From the NCBI GenBank assembly GCA_964574335.1, contig CAZNNH010000081.1, positions 1 through 25,888 on the forward strand: 25,888 nt of DNA, written 5' to 3'. The DNA is from CAZNNH01 sp964574335. Its GTDB lineage: Bacteria > Acidobacteriota > Vicinamibacteria > Fen-336. The notes beneath the pieces were generated by a model that saw nothing but the letters and a program-made list of their open reading frames with translations, did not search any database and was not told the DNA's origin. This document shows positions 22,355 through 25,888 of the stretch, in pieces; the first letter of the stretch is position 1, and each line of letters opens with the position of its first letter. Made by a program: the position numbers and the translations under genes.

Positions 22355-23001
22355 GATCGCCCCCGCACGGCTGCGACGAACGCGCGCACCGCCACCGGGT
22401 CCTTGCGGCCCGGCTCCGCCTCCACGCCGCTCGAGACGTCGACGGCGTCCGGCCGCACCGCCTCGATCGCCTGTCGCACGTTGTCTGGGCGGAGGCCGCC
22501 GGCCAGCACCAGGTAGGGGGCGCCGGCGCGTACCGCCCCGGCCAGCTTCCAGTCGAAGGCGCGACCGGTCCCCCCCCGCGCACCGTCGGCGGTGCCGGTG
22601 TCGAGCAAGATACCGTCGACGCTGCCGACGTAGCGGAGCGCCTGCTCCGGATCGAAGCCGGGTCCGACCTGGATTGCCTTCAGGGTCCGCCGGGGCAGGC
22701 CGGAGAGCGAGTCGGGCGGCGTCTCGCCGTGGATCTGCAGCACGTCGAGGCCCAGGCTGACCGCGGTGTGGGCCAGCCGCTCCCGGGTGGCATCCACGAA
22801 CACACCCACCCGCAGCACGAACGGCGGCAGCCGCGAGCAGATCTCTCGCGCCCGCTCCTCGTCGACGTAGCGGGGGCTGGCCGGCCAGAGCACCAGGCCG
22901 ATGGCGTCGGCGCCGGCGGCGGCGGCGAGAAGGGCGTCCTCCGGGGAGGTGATCCCGCAGATCTTGACGCGGATGTGGGCGGCCGGTCCGGGTCGTGTCA
23001 A
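22351..23001 (-). CDS. trpF: Phosphoribosylanthranilate isomerase
   Basis: The 216-residue barrel enzyme performs the Amadori rearrangement of phosphoribosylanthranilate. The start is TTG 23001, which overlaps the trpC stop as TTGA; no other start codon fits ahead of the first strand. The general base is Cys15 in VKICGIT, and the general acid is Asp134 in ILLDTGTADG. The phosphate loops are GGTGRAFDW, LAGGLRPDNV and DVSSGVE. It lies between trpC and trpB and is not fused to trpC as it is in E. coli. Confidence 0.96.
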   Translation of the reverse strand: MTRPGPAAHIRVKICGITSPEDALLAAAAGADAIGLVLWPASPRYVDEERAREICSRLPPFVLRVGVFVDATRERLAHTAVSLGLDVLQIHGETPPDSLSGLPRRTLKAIQVGPGFDPEQALRYVGSVDGILLDTGTADGARGGTGRAFDWKLAGAVRAGAPYLVLAGGLRPDNVRQAIEAVRPDAVDVSSGVEAEPGRKDPVAVRAFVAAVRGRS

Positions 23002-23813
23002 CGGCTGGCCTCCTCTCTCTGGGCTTCCTCGAGCAGGCCTTCGAGGGCCCGCCGGGGATCGGCGGCCCGCATCAGGTGCTCTCCGATCAGGAAGCCCCGA
23101 TAGCCGGCCGCACGCAGCCGGGCGATGTCCCGGCCGCTGCGGATGCCGCTCTCGGCCACCGCCACCACGTCCTTGGGGATACGCTCGGCCAGCTCCAGGG
23201 CGGTCTCCAGGCGTACCTTCATGGAACGTAGGTCGCGGTTGTTGACGCCGATCAGATGCGCTCCCACCCCCAGCGCCCGGTCGAGCTCGGCGGCATCGTG
23301 GACCTCGACCAGGGCGTCCAGGCGCAGCTCGCCGGCCAGTGCCTGGAGGTCGCGAAGCTCCGTGTCGGACAGGGCGGCCACGATCAGCAGCACCGCGTCG
23401 GCGCCGCCGATCCAGGCCTCACGGACCTGGTAGGGATCGACGATGAAGTCCTTGCACAGGGTGGGCAGGAGCGTCCCGTAGCGCGCCTGCTGCAGGTCGT
23501 CGAGGCACCCTCCGAAGAAGTCCTCCTCGGTCAGGACCGACAGCGCCGCCGCCCCGGCCACCTCGTAGGCCTGGGCCACGTTCACCGGGTGAAGGTCCTC
23601 GCGGATGGCGCCGCGGGACGGGGATCGGCGCTTGAACTCGGCGATCACGTTGGGCCGATCGCCGTTGGCCAGGGCCCGTTCGAAGGGCCGTCGCGCGCCG
23701 GGGGTGGGCGCCGAGGCCAGCAGCCGTTCCAGCGGGTACTGGTTCTTGCGCGCGGCCACCCGCTCGCGGGTGTGGGCCAGGATCTCGCCGAGGCCGGGCA
23801 CCGTGGCGCTCAT
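22998..23813 (-). CDS. trpC: Indole-3-glycerol phosphate synthase
   Basis: The 271-residue barrel enzyme closes the indole ring. ATG 23813 overlaps the trpD stop as ATGA. Active-site stretches are IAEFKRRSPSRG (Glu59, Lys61), LCKDFIVDPYQ (catalytic Lys), VEVHD (Glu), GVNNRDL (Asn) and VAESGI (Glu-Ser). The N-terminal helix (LGEILAHTRERVAARKNQYPL) is complete. Length is usual for a single-function enzyme. Confidence 0.97.
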   Translation of the reverse strand: MSATVPGLGEILAHTRERVAARKNQYPLERLLASAPTPGARRPFERALANGDRPNVIAEFKRRSPSRGAIREDLHPVNVAQAYEVAGAAALSVLTEEDFFGGCLDDLQQARYGTLLPTLCKDFIVDPYQVREAWIGGADAVLLIVAALSDTELRDLQALAGELRLDALVEVHDAAELDRALGVGAHLIGVNNRDLRSMKVRLETALELAERIPKDVVAVAESGIRSGRDIARLRAAGYRGFLIGEHLMRAADPRRALEGLLEEAQREEASR

Positions 23814-24804
23814 TCGGCCAGGGCTCCCTTCACGCGCTCCAGCAGGTCACGGGCCCGGCCCGTGTCCAGCGCCTCGGCCGCCAGCCTCGCGCCCTGGCGG
23901 AGGTCGGCGGCGCGTCCGGCGACCACCAGCGCGGCGGCGGCGTTGAGCACGACCACGTCGCGCCGCGGTCCCTGGGCGCCGCCCAGGACCTCCCGGGCGA
24001 TGGTCGCGTTCTCCGCGGCATCGCCGCCCAGGAGCGCCGCCGGGGCGCAGCGTTCCAGCCCGGCGTCCTCGGGGGTGACGGTGAAGCGGCGCACCCCCTC
24101 GCCGTCCAGCGCGGCGACCTCGGTCGGCGCCTCTAGCGACAGCTCGTCCAGCCCCGATCCGTGGACCACCCAGGCCCGCCGCAGGCCCAGCCGGCCCAGG
24201 CAGCGGGCCAGGCGCTCGGTCAGCTCGGGGCGGGGGACGCCGACCACCTGGGCGACGGGGAGGGCCGGATTGGTCAGGGGTCCCAGGAAGTTGAAGACGG
24301 TGCGGACCCCGAGCTCCTTGCGGGGACCCACCGCGTGGCGGGTCGAGGCGTGGAAGGCGGGCGCGAACAGGAAGGTCCAGCCGGTCTCCTCGAGGCAGCC
24401 CTGGACCGCCGTCGCCCCCGCGTCCACCCGCACCCCGAGCGCCTCCAGCAGGTCGGCGCTGCCGCAGCGGCTGCTGGCGGCCCGGTTCCCGTGCTTGGCC
24501 ACCGCCACGCCGCAGGCGGCCACCACCAGCGAGGCCAGGGTCGAGATGTTGAACGTGAAGGAGTCGTCCCCTCCCGTGCCACAGGTGTCGACCGCTTCGC
24601 GGGAGCGGATCGGCGTGGCCCGCTCGCGCATCACCCGGGCGAAGCCCACGATCTCGTCGTCGGTCTCGCCGCGCAACGCCAGCCCGGCGAGCAGGGCGCC
24701 GATCTGGGCCGGCGTGGCGGCGCCGTCCATGATCGTGCCCATCGCCGCGGCCGCCTCGGCCTCGCTGAGACGATCTCCCCCGATCACCTTGGCCAGTTGC
24801 TCCT

Positions 24805-24808
<4 letters not shown>
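23810..24808 (-). CDS. trpD: Anthranilate phosphoribosyltransferase
   Basis: The 332-residue enzyme transfers phosphoribose to anthranilate. GTG 24808 overlaps the trpG stop as GTGA. The diphosphate-binding motif is CGTGGDDSFTFNIST (76-90). The second motif is KHGNRAASSRCGSADLLEALG, and NFLGPLTNPA is the usual third. It has no glutaminase fused to it; that function is supplied by the gene directly upstream. Confidence 0.97.

Positions 24809-25888
<1,080 letters not shown>

Overview
The window is a GC-rich stretch of bacterial DNA with tightly packed genes. One run of 100 N at 11642-11741 marks an assembly join, so this is probably a draft or metagenome-derived contig. A TolC-type outer-membrane channel, a lipoprotein periplasmic adaptor, Tat and Sec export signals and a Rho factor with a long N-terminal extension point to a diderm bacterium. 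The gene content would suit an Acidobacteriota-like lineage, but that is a guess from general resemblance. No phage, insertion sequence, CRISPR, tRNA or rRNA was found.

Layout. (1) 1-4220 holds unrelated single genes: the tail of a CocE/NonD-type hydrolase, a PAP2 phosphatase, a 440-base intergenic stretch with degenerate repeats, a one-domain YedF/DsrE-like protein, a secreted two-lobed aspartyl protease (minus strand) and an orphan ParB-type nuclease-domain protein. (2) 4261-11430, minus strand, is a seven-gene operon: TetR regulator, lipoprotein adaptor, ATPase, TolC channel, ATPase, permease, permease. It matches the CecR-YbhGFSR efflux system of Escherichia coli, except that the double ATPase YbhF is split in two and a tolC gene lies between the halves. 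A palindromic operator overlaps the only obvious promoter. (3) 11515-12194 holds a Tat-signal DUF3795 protein broken by the N gap, and an unrelated-looking C-terminal tail. (4) 12358-14285, plus strand, is a LytS/LytTR-type two-component pair. (5) 14492-16057, minus strand, is rho, converging on the two-component pair across two back-to-back GC hairpins. (6) 16304-16615 is a small secreted protein with a recognisable promoter. (7) 16625 to the right edge, minus strand, is one long operon: trpE (partial), trpG, trpD, trpC, trpF, trpB, trpA, an AroQ chorismate mutase, a type I-beta DAHP synthase, and then an ABC ATPase and permease.

How the parts work together. The last operon carries the entry enzyme of the shikimate pathway, the whole branch from chorismate to tryptophan, and the enzyme that diverts chorismate towards phenylalanine and tyrosine. 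Most of its genes overlap by 4 bases in the form NTGA, so translation is probably coupled along its length, including into the ABC exporter at its end. The efflux operon likewise encodes every part of a tripartite pump plus its own regulator. The two most notable points are the exporter attached to the tryptophan operon, and the split YbhF-like pump in which both sequence defects fall in the same composite ATP site.
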